The notes beneath the pieces were generated by a model. It had not been told where the DNA came from and ran no database searches. It saw only the letters and a list, made by a program, of their open reading frames with translations. This document shows, piece after piece, positions 22,085-30,274 of a stretch of DNA of 30,749 nucleotides (the stretch's first letter is position 1; the number at the start of each line of letters is the position of its first letter). Position numbers and translations under genes: made by a program. This DNA comes from JAMHZE01 sp964424715 (GTDB taxonomy: Bacteria > Pseudomonadota > Alphaproteobacteria > Rickettsiales > UBA8987): the NCBI GenBank assembly GCA_964424715.1, contig CAYRJW010000015.1:1-30749 (forward strand). The letters run 5' to 3'.

Positions 22085-24022
22085 ATGCCAGTTATCACAT
22101 TACCAGACGGTTCAAAAAGACCCTTCGAGAAACCAGTTTCCGCCTATGAAGTAGCCGAAAGCATCGGCGCAGGCCTTGCTAAAGCCGCCATCGCCGCGAA
22201 AGTGGATGGTATCCAGCGCGATATTTACCTACCGATCGAAAAAGATTCCGCCCTCGAAATTCTTACTCTGAAAAATCCCGAAGGCCTCGATATAATGCGC
22301 CACACTCTAACGGCACAGGTCCTTGCACGCGCATTAAAAGAATTATTCCCCGATGTAAAACTCGCGATAGGCCCAACTATCGAAAGTGGTTTTTATTACG
22401 ATATTTCTTCCCCGCATAAAATCTCTACCGATGATTTTCCGAAGATAGAAAATAAAATGTTGGAAATAATCGCCGAGGCCAAAACCGTAAAACGCGAAAT
22501 GCTCGCAAAGGCCGATGCCATAAAGCTTTTTAAAGACAGGGGCGAAAGTTTCAAAGTTGATATTATCGAGAACGCGAAAGAAGATGACACTACCGAAGCC
22601 GGCAAAATTTCCATCTACTGGCAAGGCGATGACAAGAATTTCGTCGATCTCTGCCGCGGCCCTCACCTTTCCAATTTAAATAAAATTCCACTCGCATTCA
22701 AACTGACAAAAGTAAGCGGAGCCTATTGGCGCGCCGATGCGAATAACGAACAGCTACAAAGAATTTACGGCGCTGCTTTCGCCGACAAGAAACAGCTCGA
22801 TGCCTATTTAATGATGATCGATGAAGCCGAAAAACGCGATCACAGAAAAATTGGCCGCGAGTTAAAATTATTCCACATTCAGGAAGAAGCCGTAGGCCAG
22901 GTATTCTGGCACCCTGCCGGCTGGAGCCTTTACCAGACATTACAGAATTACATCGGCAAAAAAATCCGTGATAACGGTTATGTCGAAGTTAAAACCCCGA
23001 TACTGGTCGATAGAAAACTCTGGGAAGAATCCGGCCACTGGGAAAAATTCCGTGAGAATATGTTTACCTCTGAATCGGAAGATAAAGTTCTTGCCATAAA
23101 ACCAATGAACTGCCCATGCCACGTACAAATTTTTAAACAGGATCATGTAAGCTACAAACAACTCCCTATCCGCATGGCCGAATTCGGCATGTGCCACAGG
23201 AACGAGCCAAGCGGTGGTTTACACGGCCTTATGCGCGTCCGCGGCTTCACTCAGGATGATGCGCACATCTTCTGCACCGAAGAACAGATCGAGGAAGAAG
23301 TTGTAAAATTCTGCGACCTCCTAAAAGAAGTTTACAAAGAGCTCGGCTTTGAAAAAGTAAAAGTAAAATTCTCCGACCGCCCCGCAACCCGCGCCGGCAC
23401 TGATGCCACATGGGATAAAGCCGAAGGCGCACTCACACAGGCCGTTAAAGCCACCAACCTGGAATATACCCTAAACCCCGGCGAAGGCGCCTTCTACGGC
23501 CCTAAGCTGGAATTCGTACTAACTGATGCCATCGGCCGCGACTGGCAATGCGGCACCTTACAGGTAGATTTTGTATTGCCAGAACGCCTCGATGCCAACT
23601 ATATCGGCAGCGATGACAAAAAGCACCGCCCGGTAATGCTACACCGCGCCATCCTCGGCAGCTTTGAGCGTTTCATCGGAATATTGATAGAACAATATGC
23701 CGGCAAATTCCCCCTCTGGCTCGCCCCTGAACAAGTGGTGATATGCACCATAACCGAGGCCCAGAATGATTACGCCAAACAAATAAAACAACAGCTCGAA
23801 GCCCTGAATATCCGCACCCTTATCGATCTCCGCAACGAAAAGATCAGCTACAAGATACGCGAACACATGGTCGATAAAATTCCGGTAGTATTCACCGTCG
23901 GCGCCAAAGAAGTTGAGACCAACCAGGTAAATATCCGCCGCCTCGGCAGCGAAAAGCAGGAAACGCTTGATTTATCCATCGCACTGACTAAATTAAGAGA
24001 AGAAATAGACTCAAAACGGTGA
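22085..24022 (+). CDS. thrS: Threonyl-tRNA synthetase, editing motif altered
   Basis: ThrS charges tRNA-Thr with threonine. The 645-residue protein has an N-terminal TGS domain (1-60), an editing domain, the class II catalytic core and the anticodon domain (about 545-640). Zinc ligands are Cys343 (in MNCPCHVQIF, where the family usually has NCPGH), His394 (DDAHIFC) and His520 (MLHRAILGS). The editing site keeps His73 and the Cys190/His194 pair (LCRGPHLSN), but the usual HSxxH reads HTLTAQ: the second His is absent, replaced by Gln after a one-residue insertion. This may weaken removal of misacylated serine. Its tRNA-Thr(UGU) partner is at 5271. infC follows. Confidence 0.95.
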   Translation: MPVITLPDGSKRPFEKPVSAYEVAESIGAGLAKAAIAAKVDGIQRDIYLPIEKDSALEILTLKNPEGLDIMRHTLTAQVLARALKELFPDVKLAIGPTIESGFYYDISSPHKISTDDFPKIENKMLEIIAEAKTVKREMLAKADAIKLFKDRGESFKVDIIENAKEDDTTEAGKISIYWQGDDKNFVDLCRGPHLSNLNKIPLAFKLTKVSGAYWRADANNEQLQRIYGAAFADKKQLDAYLMMIDEAEKRDHRKIGRELKLFHIQEEAVGQVFWHPAGWSLYQTLQNYIGKKIRDNGYVEVKTPILVDRKLWEESGHWEKFRENMFTSESEDKVLAIKPMNCPCHVQIFKQDHVSYKQLPIRMAEFGMCHRNEPSGGLHGLMRVRGFTQDDAHIFCTEEQIEEEVVKFCDLLKEVYKELGFEKVKVKFSDRPATRAGTDATWDKAEGALTQAVKATNLEYTLNPGEGAFYGPKLEFVLTDAIGRDWQCGTLQVDFVLPERLDANYIGSDDKKHRPVMLHRAILGSFERFIGILIEQYAGKFPLWLAPEQVVICTITEAQNDYAKQIKQQLEALNIRTLIDLRNEKISYKIREHMVDKIPVVFTVGAKEVETNQVNIRRLGSEKQETLDLSIALTKLREEIDSKR

Positions 24023-24034
24023 TTGTAAGCAGTG

Positions 24035-24080
24035 CTGGAATCTTAAATTCCAGTTACCAGATTCCAGTTACCAGTTACCA
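24035..24080. repeat. CCAGTTACCAG repeat between thrS and infC
   Basis: A small hairpin CTGGAAT (24035-24041) / ATTCCAG (24047-24053) runs into three tandem copies of CCAGTTACCAG-like units up to 24080. The same words form the ends of the element at 735-903. It lies directly before the infC ribosome site. Confidence 0.6.
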
Positions 24081-24084
24081 ACCT

Positions 24085-24100
24085 AAGGAGAACTACTATA
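24085..24100 (+). promoter_or_regulatory. Ribosome site and AUA start codon of infC
   Basis: AAGGAG (24085-24090) stands 7 bases before ATA (24098-24100). No ATG, GTG or TTG in the infC frame lies near this site; the first in-frame ATG is at 24227, inside the conserved domain. A rare AUN start is the known basis of IF-3 autoregulation in E. coli (AUU). Confidence 0.8.
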
Positions 24101-24667
24101 ACCGACCTGAAAAAACCCGCTAGCTCTGGCAGCAAATATGGCCAGCAGAGAAATGCTCCAAAAGGCCCACGCGCCAACAATAATATCAAAGCAGACCCTA
24201 TCCGCGTTATCGACCAGAATGGCGAAATGCTTGGTGTCATCTCCCTCCGGGAAGCACTTTCCAAAGCGCAGGATGCCGGTTTCGATCTTGTCGAAGTTTC
24301 CCCGAATGCCGCACCGCCAGTGTGCAAAATAATGAATTACGGCAAATTCCTCTACGAAGAACAGAAGAAAAAGAAGGAAGCCAAAAAACACCAGAAGGTC
24401 GTTCACATCAAAGAAATTAAAATGCGTATAACTACTGATCCGCACGATCTTGAATACCGCCTGAAACAATGCCACGCCTGGATAAAAGACGGCGACAAAG
24501 TAAAATTCAGCCTAAAATTCCGCGGCCGCGAACAAGCCCACGCCGATATAGCCCGCGCGAAGTTTGCTAGTATAATTGAAGAGTTAAAAGAAGTGACCAA
24601 GATAGAAAGCTACCCAAGAATGGAAGGGAATCAGCTGGTTATGACATTGGGGCCGGTTGGGAAGTAA
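24098..24667 (+). CDS. infC: Translation initiation factor IF-3, AUA start
   Basis: IF-3 binds the 30S subunit and rejects wrong start codons and initiator mispairing. Starting at the ATG at 24227 would remove the conserved beginning of the N-terminal domain. Read from ATA at 24098 the protein has 189 residues, close to family length, with a basic tail (about 1-33), then IKADPIRVIDQNGEMLGVIS (34-53), DLVEVSPNAAPPVCKIMNYGKF, the KKKKEAKKHQK linker, and the C-terminal domain MRITTDPHDLEYRLKQ and SYPRMEGNQLVMTLGP. IF-3 discriminates against AUA, so the start gives negative feedback. It follows thrS, the common order, but rpmI and rplT do not follow: a convergent gene begins 7 bases on. Confidence 0.93.
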   Translation: MTDLKKPASSGSKYGQQRNAPKGPRANNNIKADPIRVIDQNGEMLGVISLREALSKAQDAGFDLVEVSPNAAPPVCKIMNYGKFLYEEQKKKKEAKKHQKVVHIKEIKMRITTDPHDLEYRLKQCHAWIKDGDKVKFSLKFRGREQAHADIARAKFASIIEELKEVTKIESYPRMEGNQLVMTLGPVGK

Positions 24668-24674
24668 AGGTTAT

Positions 24675-25880
24675 TTACACTATTTCAGTAGCAACTTTAC
24701 TTTTTGAAGTTTCTCTCTGATACCATTGAGTTCCTTCTTTAACCTCAACCACAGGAAGTTTTAATGCTTCCTTAGTATAACCATTCATGAAATTACTATA
24801 TGCTAATGGAACCACTTTCATTAAAACCATTGGAGGAATGATTTTTGCAGCATCCTCTGTCGGTCTTAAAAACTGCGCTATGACCTGATTACCCTGACCG
24901 CCTTCAGCTTTTTCCAATGTTTCAATAAGCAGTTTAGGTAATTTTTTTCCGGTAAGCTTCTCAGTAACACTGATAAAATCACTGCAGGCCTTTGCTATCC
25001 TTTCTTTTGCCTTTTCAACCTGCCCTTCTAGCAGTAGCGATGGGTTACATATCTGCACTGTTGCTGCTTTCCTTAAGGCTTTTATTACCGGATCTGTACC
25101 GCCCATATCAGGACCAAGTATATCATGATATTCCTCAGATAGCCTTTTCTTAAGAATAGATTTTGAAAACGGATCAAGGCTTCCTTCCTGCATAAATGCC
25201 TTATAGCTGTCATCCCGCATTGAGATATTATGGCTTTCCTGATGCCTTTCCAGTCTTTCTTGAAGGTGGGTAAATCTTATATGATAATAATTCTGCTCAT
25301 CCGGGATATCGCTTTTACCGAATCTTGCAGCAGCTTTATCGGCAGATTCAGTTATTCCCTGAATACGCTTGTTTGCATAATAAACTTTATTTATCTCTTC
25401 CCCAACATGAATATACCTGTTCATTTCTTCTGCAGATAATTTAAGGTTATGGGAAGCAGCCACTTCACTCATTCTTTCTTCAAGGCATCTTCTGGTAAGT
25501 ATTGCGTCAGGTTTTTTCGGCATCCTGCCATACTCTCCCAGAACCTGCTTCTGAAGATGTCTGTCCTTTGGATTAAGAGAAACCGTTTCCGGGGTCAGCA
25601 GACTTACTATATCCGCATCAGCACTATAATTTTTTGAAGTATAGAATTTATTAAGGAATAATTTCGTATTTTGTTCGCGTAGGAAATAGAACGGGGTGAC
25701 ATCATCAGGAGCACCATCAAATTCCTTGAATTTCTTTTCACACTCCAGATAATCTACCAGATAATCCCTTTCAGCATAACGGCCTTTTGCATTAGCGCCC
25801 ACGACCTTGTTGCTGAGTAGGTCATTTACAGTATAAAGTGCACCGCCACCGGGAATATCGGCCTTTTCAAAAAGATCCAC
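24675..25880 (-). CDS. PYC/OadA-like conserved carboxylase domain plus unknown C-terminal region (downstream part of split gene)
   Basis: The first ~130 of 401 residues resemble the conserved domain after the carboxyltransferase barrel in pyruvate carboxylase and oxaloacetate decarboxylase alpha: DIPGGGALYTVNDLL (8-22), APDDVTPFYFLREQNTKLFL (57-76) and LGEYGRMPKKPD (114-125) match the family's PGG.sNL, KVTPsSkvvgD and GelG.PpgG patterns. The remaining ~270 residues are helical and unrecognised; no biotin-attachment motif (AMKM) is present. The frame continues upstream without interruption, through 18 codons with no good start, to the TAA that ends the gene at 25935. The GTG at 25880 is therefore a weak start (AAGG only 2 bases away). 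It may be one half of a broken or read-through gene. Confidence 0.65.
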   Translation of the reverse strand: MDLFEKADIPGGGALYTVNDLLSNKVVGANAKGRYAERDYLVDYLECEKKFKEFDGAPDDVTPFYFLREQNTKLFLNKFYTSKNYSADADIVSLLTPETVSLNPKDRHLQKQVLGEYGRMPKKPDAILTRRCLEERMSEVAASHNLKLSAEEMNRYIHVGEEINKVYYANKRIQGITESADKAAARFGKSDIPDEQNYYHIRFTHLQERLERHQESHNISMRDDSYKAFMQEGSLDPFSKSILKKRLSEEYHDILGPDMGGTDPVIKALRKAATVQICNPSLLLEGQVEKAKERIAKACSDFISVTEKLTGKKLPKLLIETLEKAEGGQGNQVIAQFLRPTEDAAKIIPPMVLMKVVPLAYSNFMNGYTKEALKLPVVEVKEGTQWYQRETSKSKVATEIV

Positions 25881-25934
25881 AACCTTTTTTATATGTTTGT
25901 TAAGCTCAGCCCCTGAATATTTATGTGAATATAC

Positions 25935-26843
25935 TTATAGTAGTTTTGTCTGAAGGTCTTTTACGCCTATCCAGCTTTTAGAAAGTTCCGCCGATAGCTT
26001 TTTAGTTGCCTGATTAACCTTATCCATCCCCTCTTTATTATATACAACCTTATCAGGGAACATTCTTATTATCTCATTAGGGTCAGGCTGCGCCATGCCA
26101 TCGGAAAGTCCTTTACCAAGACCGGTATGAATTATAGCATCCCTACTAGAATCTATGGCACCAATAAAAGTTTCAATTTCCTTATAAGCATTTCCGTAAG
26201 TACAATGCGTATGATATCCAAATTTTATCTTTTTCGGCAGGGTCTCATCCATCCATTGCGTTAATTCTTTTAGAACTTCTAAATTAGCACTGCCGGAATG
26301 ACTTTTATAATTTATCTGGTCGGCGCCATAATCTACTGCAAGGCACGCATACTCCTTAAGTTTATCCACATTATATCCCATACCCTGAATGGAAATATCA
26401 ACCTGCACATGAAGGCCCTGCTCCTTTGCAAGCTCTATCTGCCTTTTAACGACCTCAAAATTATTTGCGCCGGAAAATATACGCACCGAATTACCAATGG
26501 CAGGTATCTTCTCAAAGAATAATTTTGCGATATCATTATCGCAGGCAGAATATCCGTTCAGGGATTCTTCTCTTATAAGACCATGTACCACAAATTTCTC
26601 TGCAGTGGGCTTACCAAGGTTCTTGAATGATTTTCTTCCAAAATAGAATGGGTCATGGCGTTGCTTGGAATATGCAACAGTCTGGTTACCGCCGAAATTC
26701 TCGATACCGGAAAACCCGGCCTCAATATAGAGCGGTTTCAATGTGCCGTATTTTTCCAGAGTCCGCCTATCCAGCTCTGCAAAACCCTCGTTAGACTGGT
26801 GATAATCCCTTACACAAGCCTGTAATTCAATTTTTCCTACCAT
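25935..26843 (-). CDS. Divergent carboxyltransferase (DRE-TIM barrel) domain protein, PYC/OadA type (upstream part of split gene)
   Basis: The 302 residues align by eye with the carboxyltransferase barrel of OadA and pyruvate carboxylase: VRDYHQSN (11-18, family LRDaHQSl), GFSGIENFGGN (43-53), LIREESLNGYS (89-99), VRIFSGANN (120-128), DYGADQINYKSHSG (171-184) and FGYHTHCTYGNA (208-219). The metal site is kept: Asp13, Lys180 (the carbamylated Lys) and His211/His213. Two changes are unusual: the Asp after that Lys is Ser181, and the GTSQP loop carrying the catalytic Thr reads GMAQP (Met250). No biotin domain or biotin carboxylase is nearby. Its promoter has a CtrA-like box. The same frame resumes after its stop as the next gene. 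Confidence 0.7.
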   Translation of the reverse strand: MVGKIELQACVRDYHQSNEGFAELDRRTLEKYGTLKPLYIEAGFSGIENFGGNQTVAYSKQRHDPFYFGRKSFKNLGKPTAEKFVVHGLIREESLNGYSACDNDIAKLFFEKIPAIGNSVRIFSGANNFEVVKRQIELAKEQGLHVQVDISIQGMGYNVDKLKEYACLAVDYGADQINYKSHSGSANLEVLKELTQWMDETLPKKIKFGYHTHCTYGNAYKEIETFIGAIDSSRDAIIHTGLGKGLSDGMAQPDPNEIIRMFPDKVVYNKEGMDKVNQATKKLSAELSKSWIGVKDLQTKLL

Positions 26844-26863
26844 ATTCCAATATGTTTTATTTG

Positions 26864-26895
26864 ATTATATCACAAAAAGGTTAATAAACCATTAA
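26864..26895 (-). promoter_or_regulatory. CtrA-like box with extended -10 promoter (split carboxyltransferase locus)
   Basis: On the minus strand TTAA (26895-26892), seven bases, TTAACC (26884-26879), TTTTT, then TGATATAAT (26872-26864). Apart from one base in the linker it repeats the promoter at 19947-19978, with identical spacing. The start codon at 26843 is 21 bases from the -10 box. Confidence 0.65.
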
Positions 26896-26981
26896 TGGAG
26901 ACCAGATTTATACGATCCAACAATCTATTGATATAGAATGATTAAACCCCACCAGATAGCGTTCAGTGTACTATTTACACT

Positions 26982-28508
26982 CTAGAATGTCAACCTTAAT
27001 TCCTTGGCGGCCTTAACCTCGTCCGAGCGCCTGCGAGGCGTGGATATCGGGTTGTTGTGCAGTTCAGCGCCCTTCCCGGCTTTGGCTTCCAGCGCTATTT
27101 TGCGCAGAACGGCTACCAAACGGTCAAGCGAGGCTTTGCTTTCGGTCTCGGTGGGTTCAACCAGCATGGCGGCCTGAACTACCAGCGGGAAGTAAACGGT
27201 CATCGGGTGGATGCCGTATTCTACCATGGTTTTCGCAATATCCATCGTGGTAACGCCGTGTTCCTTCTGGAATTTGTCGTTCATTATGAATTCATGCATG
27301 CAGTGATGCTGCGGGAATGAGATGTTATAAAGATCATCCAGCTGCGATTTAACATAATTCGCGTTAAGCACCGCATCTTCCGCCACCTGACGAAGGCCAT
27401 CGCCGCCGTGGGAAAGCATGTATGAAAGCGCGCGGACGAACATTCCGAACTGGCCCTGAAAACCTTTCAAGCGGCCAAAGCTGTTCTCGTTATGCTGTTC
27501 AAGATAGAATTTCTCGCCATCCTTCCGAAGGATAGGAACCGGCAGATATGGCGAAAGCTCCTCGCACACCGCGATAGGGCCGCAGCCCGGACCGCCGCCG
27601 CCATGCGGGGTTGAGAATGTTTTATGTAAATTGAAATGCATCACATCCACGCCGAAATGCGCAGGCTTTACCTTGCCCACGATCGCATTGAAGTTCGCGC
27701 CGTCGCAATAGAAATATGCATTTATCTTGTGCAGCTCTTCCGCAAGCTTATGCGCGTTGGTCTCGTAAAGACCGCAAGTGTTAGGGTTTGTAAGCATCAT
27801 CCCCGCAACATTATCGTTAAGTTTTGTTTTAAAAATCTCAAAATCCACCAATCCATCCTTACCGGTTGGCAGGGTCACTATCTCAAACCCGCAGGCCGCA
27901 GCCGTTGCCGGGTTAGTGCCGTGTGCGGAATCAGGAATTAACATTATCTTTTTATGATGCCTTCCAAGCGCCTCGTGAGCGCGGCGGATAGCCATGACAC
28001 CGGCAAATTCACCATGCGCACCCGCAGCCGGGTTAAGCGTTACCGAATGCAGTCCGGAAACTTCCTTCAGCCATTCCTGCAATTCCCACATCAGCGCAAA
28101 CGCGCCCTGTGTGGTAGATGCCGGCTGTAGCGGGTGAAGGTTCGCAAACCCATCCATACGCGCATTCTTCTCATTTATGCGCGGGTTATGTTTCATCGTG
28201 CATGAACCAAGCGGAAAAATGCCCGAATCAATAGAATAATTCAGCGTAGAAAGGCGAACAAAATGCCTCATAACATCCGGCTCCGAAGCCTGTGGAAGCC
28301 CTATAGATGCCCTCTCCGGCTCACCGGTACGATTCTTGAAATTCTCCACCGAAGGCAGATCAACCCCACAAGCGCCTTCAACCGATTGCTCCAGCAATAA
28401 TTTCTCCTCATACTTCAACCCCCGCGAACCACCAATTATCGCATCCAGATTCTCATCTTTCATTTTGCTGCTCTCTTCATTTTTTATTTTTAATGCTGTC
28501 GCTGTCAT
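26982..28508 (-). CDS. gcvPB: Glycine dehydrogenase (decarboxylating) subunit 2
   Basis: The PLP-bearing half of the split P-protein of the glycine cleavage system, which decarboxylates glycine and passes the aminomethyl group to the lipoyl arm of GcvH. The 508-residue protein has the PLP lysine Lys296 in FNLHKTFSTPHGGGGPG, with SIDSGIFPLGSCTMKHNPR near residue 95 and IPDSAHGTNPATAA upstream. Its first ~35 residues, including EESSKMKDEN, are poorly conserved, so an internal start is possible. It is the last gene of the operon, 13 bases after gcvPA. The split P-protein is common in Alphaproteobacteria other than the rhizobia-type single-chain form. Confidence 0.95.
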   Translation of the reverse strand: MTATALKIKNEESSKMKDENLDAIIGGSRGLKYEEKLLLEQSVEGACGVDLPSVENFKNRTGEPERASIGLPQASEPDVMRHFVRLSTLNYSIDSGIFPLGSCTMKHNPRINEKNARMDGFANLHPLQPASTTQGAFALMWELQEWLKEVSGLHSVTLNPAAGAHGEFAGVMAIRRAHEALGRHHKKIMLIPDSAHGTNPATAAACGFEIVTLPTGKDGLVDFEIFKTKLNDNVAGMMLTNPNTCGLYETNAHKLAEELHKINAYFYCDGANFNAIVGKVKPAHFGVDVMHFNLHKTFSTPHGGGGPGCGPIAVCEELSPYLPVPILRKDGEKFYLEQHNENSFGRLKGFQGQFGMFVRALSYMLSHGGDGLRQVAEDAVLNANYVKSQLDDLYNISFPQHHCMHEFIMNDKFQKEHGVTTMDIAKTMVEYGIHPMTVYFPLVVQAAMLVEPTETESKASLDRLVAVLRKIALEAKAGKGAELHNNPISTPRRRSDEVKAAKELRLTF

Positions 28509-28521
28509 GATATTTTATGCC

Positions 28522-29814
28522 CTATTTCAATTCATTCCCTAATTCCGTAACAAGCCTTTCAATATGCTCATCCGTGGTCAATTCCGTAACCGCCATTATT
28601 ATTTTATTCTTATCCACCGCATAACCCGCGATGATATTTTTCGTGGTCAGTTTTTCAACCAGCGCTTTGGAATCTCCCGGAACCTCAATAGTGAATTCAT
28701 TGAAGAATGTTTTATTCAGCAATTTTATGCCTTTTATTTTCGCCAGCGCATCGGCCAGTTTGCAGGCTTTGTCGTGGTTTATTTTCGCGAGTTGTTTGAA
28801 GCCAACTTCACCAAGAAGAGAAAGATGAACCGTGAACGCAAGCGCCATCAAACCCTGGTTCGAGCAGATGTTAGAGGTCGCTTTCTCGCGGCGGATATGT
28901 TGTTCACGTGTACTCAACGTTAAGCAAAAGCTGCGCTTGCCGTCAGCATCTTCCGTCATACCGCATAAACGGCCCGGCATCTGGCGGATGAATTCTTTTT
29001 TGCAGGCGAAGAAACCCAAGTGAGGGCCGCCATAGCTCATGTTAACGCCGATGGATTGCGCTTCGCCGCAGACTATATCAGCCTGAACTGGCGGGTTCAT
29101 TAAGCCTAGCGAAAGTATCTCTGAAACTACAACAACAAGTAACGCGCCTTTTTCGGTGCAGAGTTTTCTTATCTTTTCCAGTTGGATTATGGTACCGTAA
29201 AAATTCGGTGTCTGCACGATAACGCAGGCAGTATCCTCGCAAGGTTCATCGTTGCTTTCGATATATTCGATATGATCGTGATAGCGCAGGTTCGTTGCGA
29301 TAACTTCCTTATATTCCGGGTTAACGCAGGTAAGCACGCGCACCTTATTGCGGCCATTCTTCACACGTAGCGCCATAAGCGCGGCCTCCGCAGCGGCTGT
29401 CGCACCATCATACATTGAAGCATTGGCAACATCCATGCCCGTTAAGCGCGCGATGTAGGTCTGGAATTCAAATATAACATTCAGATTACCCTGCGATATC
29501 TCCGGCTGGTATGGCGTATAGGAAGTCAAAAATTCCGAACGCTGAATGATGTAATCAACCGTGGAAGGGATATAATGGTTATAGCACCCGCCACCAAGGA
29601 AGAACGCCGTTTTAGAAGCCGAAAGATTTTTATCGGCATAATTCTTCAGACGCCTTTCCACCTCCAGCTCACCCGCATGCTGCGGCAGATTCACCTTCTC
29701 CGACTTCTTCATTATCTCCGCCGGAATCCCGGAATAAAGCTCATTAACATTTTTTACACCGATAGAGGAAAGCATTTCCTCACGGTCTTGTTTTGTCAGT
29801 GGTAGGTAGCGCAT
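28522..29814 (-). CDS. gcvPA: Glycine dehydrogenase (decarboxylating) subunit 1
   Basis: The partner half of the split P-protein. It pairs with GcvPB to form the active site but lacks the PLP lysine. The 430-residue protein starts MRYLPLTKQDREEMLSSIGV and shows FLGGGCYNHYIPSTVD, TSYTPYQPEISQGNLNVIFEFQT and NASMYDGATAAAEAALMA (about 75-165), the typical subunit 1 pattern. Toward the end are MSYGGPHLGFFA and REQHIRREKATSNICSNQGL. gcvH lies 62 bases upstream in the same direction, and gcvPB follows. Confidence 0.95.
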   Translation of the reverse strand: MRYLPLTKQDREEMLSSIGVKNVNELYSGIPAEIMKKSEKVNLPQHAGELEVERRLKNYADKNLSASKTAFFLGGGCYNHYIPSTVDYIIQRSEFLTSYTPYQPEISQGNLNVIFEFQTYIARLTGMDVANASMYDGATAAAEAALMALRVKNGRNKVRVLTCVNPEYKEVIATNLRYHDHIEYIESNDEPCEDTACVIVQTPNFYGTIIQLEKIRKLCTEKGALLVVVVSEILSLGLMNPPVQADIVCGEAQSIGVNMSYGGPHLGFFACKKEFIRQMPGRLCGMTEDADGKRSFCLTLSTREQHIRREKATSNICSNQGLMALAFTVHLSLLGEVGFKQLAKINHDKACKLADALAKIKGIKLLNKTFFNEFTIEVPGDSKALVEKLTTKNIIAGYAVDKNKIIMAVTELTTDEHIERLVTELGNELK

Positions 29815-29876
29815 AGTTTAGTCCCTAGTTAGAATTTACGAAAAGATAAATTCGTAGATTTCGTCAGTTCATTATC

Positions 29877-30251
29877 CTAATGTAATGTTTTCAAATAATC
29901 CTGATACTCGCTTTCGCTCATCAGTTCTGCGAGTTCTGCGGTATCATCAACTTTAATTTTTGCGATCCAGCCTTTTTCAAGCGGTTCTTTCAGCTGGTCG
30001 ACATTATCACCAAGCGCGGTGTTAACATCAACAACCTCACCAGCGATAGGCGTATAGATTTCCGATGCTATCTTCACGGATTCAACAACCGCAAAATCCT
30101 TGCCTTTCGCAAGCTTCATGCCTTTTTCCGGCAGTTGGATGAACACCAGATCGCCCAGCGCATCCTTCGCGTAATCAGTGATGCCAATGGTTATTACATT
30201 GCCTTCAACTTTGATACTTTCATGTTCTTTTGTGTATTTTATTTCAGCCAT
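29877..30251 (-). CDS. gcvH: Glycine cleavage system H protein
   Basis: A 124-residue lipoyl carrier that shuttles the aminomethyl group between the P, T and L proteins. The lipoylated lysine is Lys60 in VVESVKIASEIYTPIAG. Other conserved parts are the N-terminal KYTKEHESIKVEGN, ITDYAKDALGDLVFIQLPE and the C-terminal ELMSESEYQDYL. It has normal length and a clear AAGAAAAGG-like ribosome site before ATG 30251. It is the second gene of the operon, 23 bases after the gcvT stop. Confidence 0.97.
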   Translation of the reverse strand: MAEIKYTKEHESIKVEGNVITIGITDYAKDALGDLVFIQLPEKGMKLAKGKDFAVVESVKIASEIYTPIAGEVVDVNTALGDNVDQLKEPLEKGWIAKIKVDDTAELAELMSESEYQDYLKTLH

Positions 30252-30274
30252 GTTCTTTTCCTTTCTTAAGTTTA

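Noticed and set aside
24035..24080. CRISPR-like array of CCAGTTACCAG units
   Set aside because: Units are about 11 bases, imperfect and without spacers.
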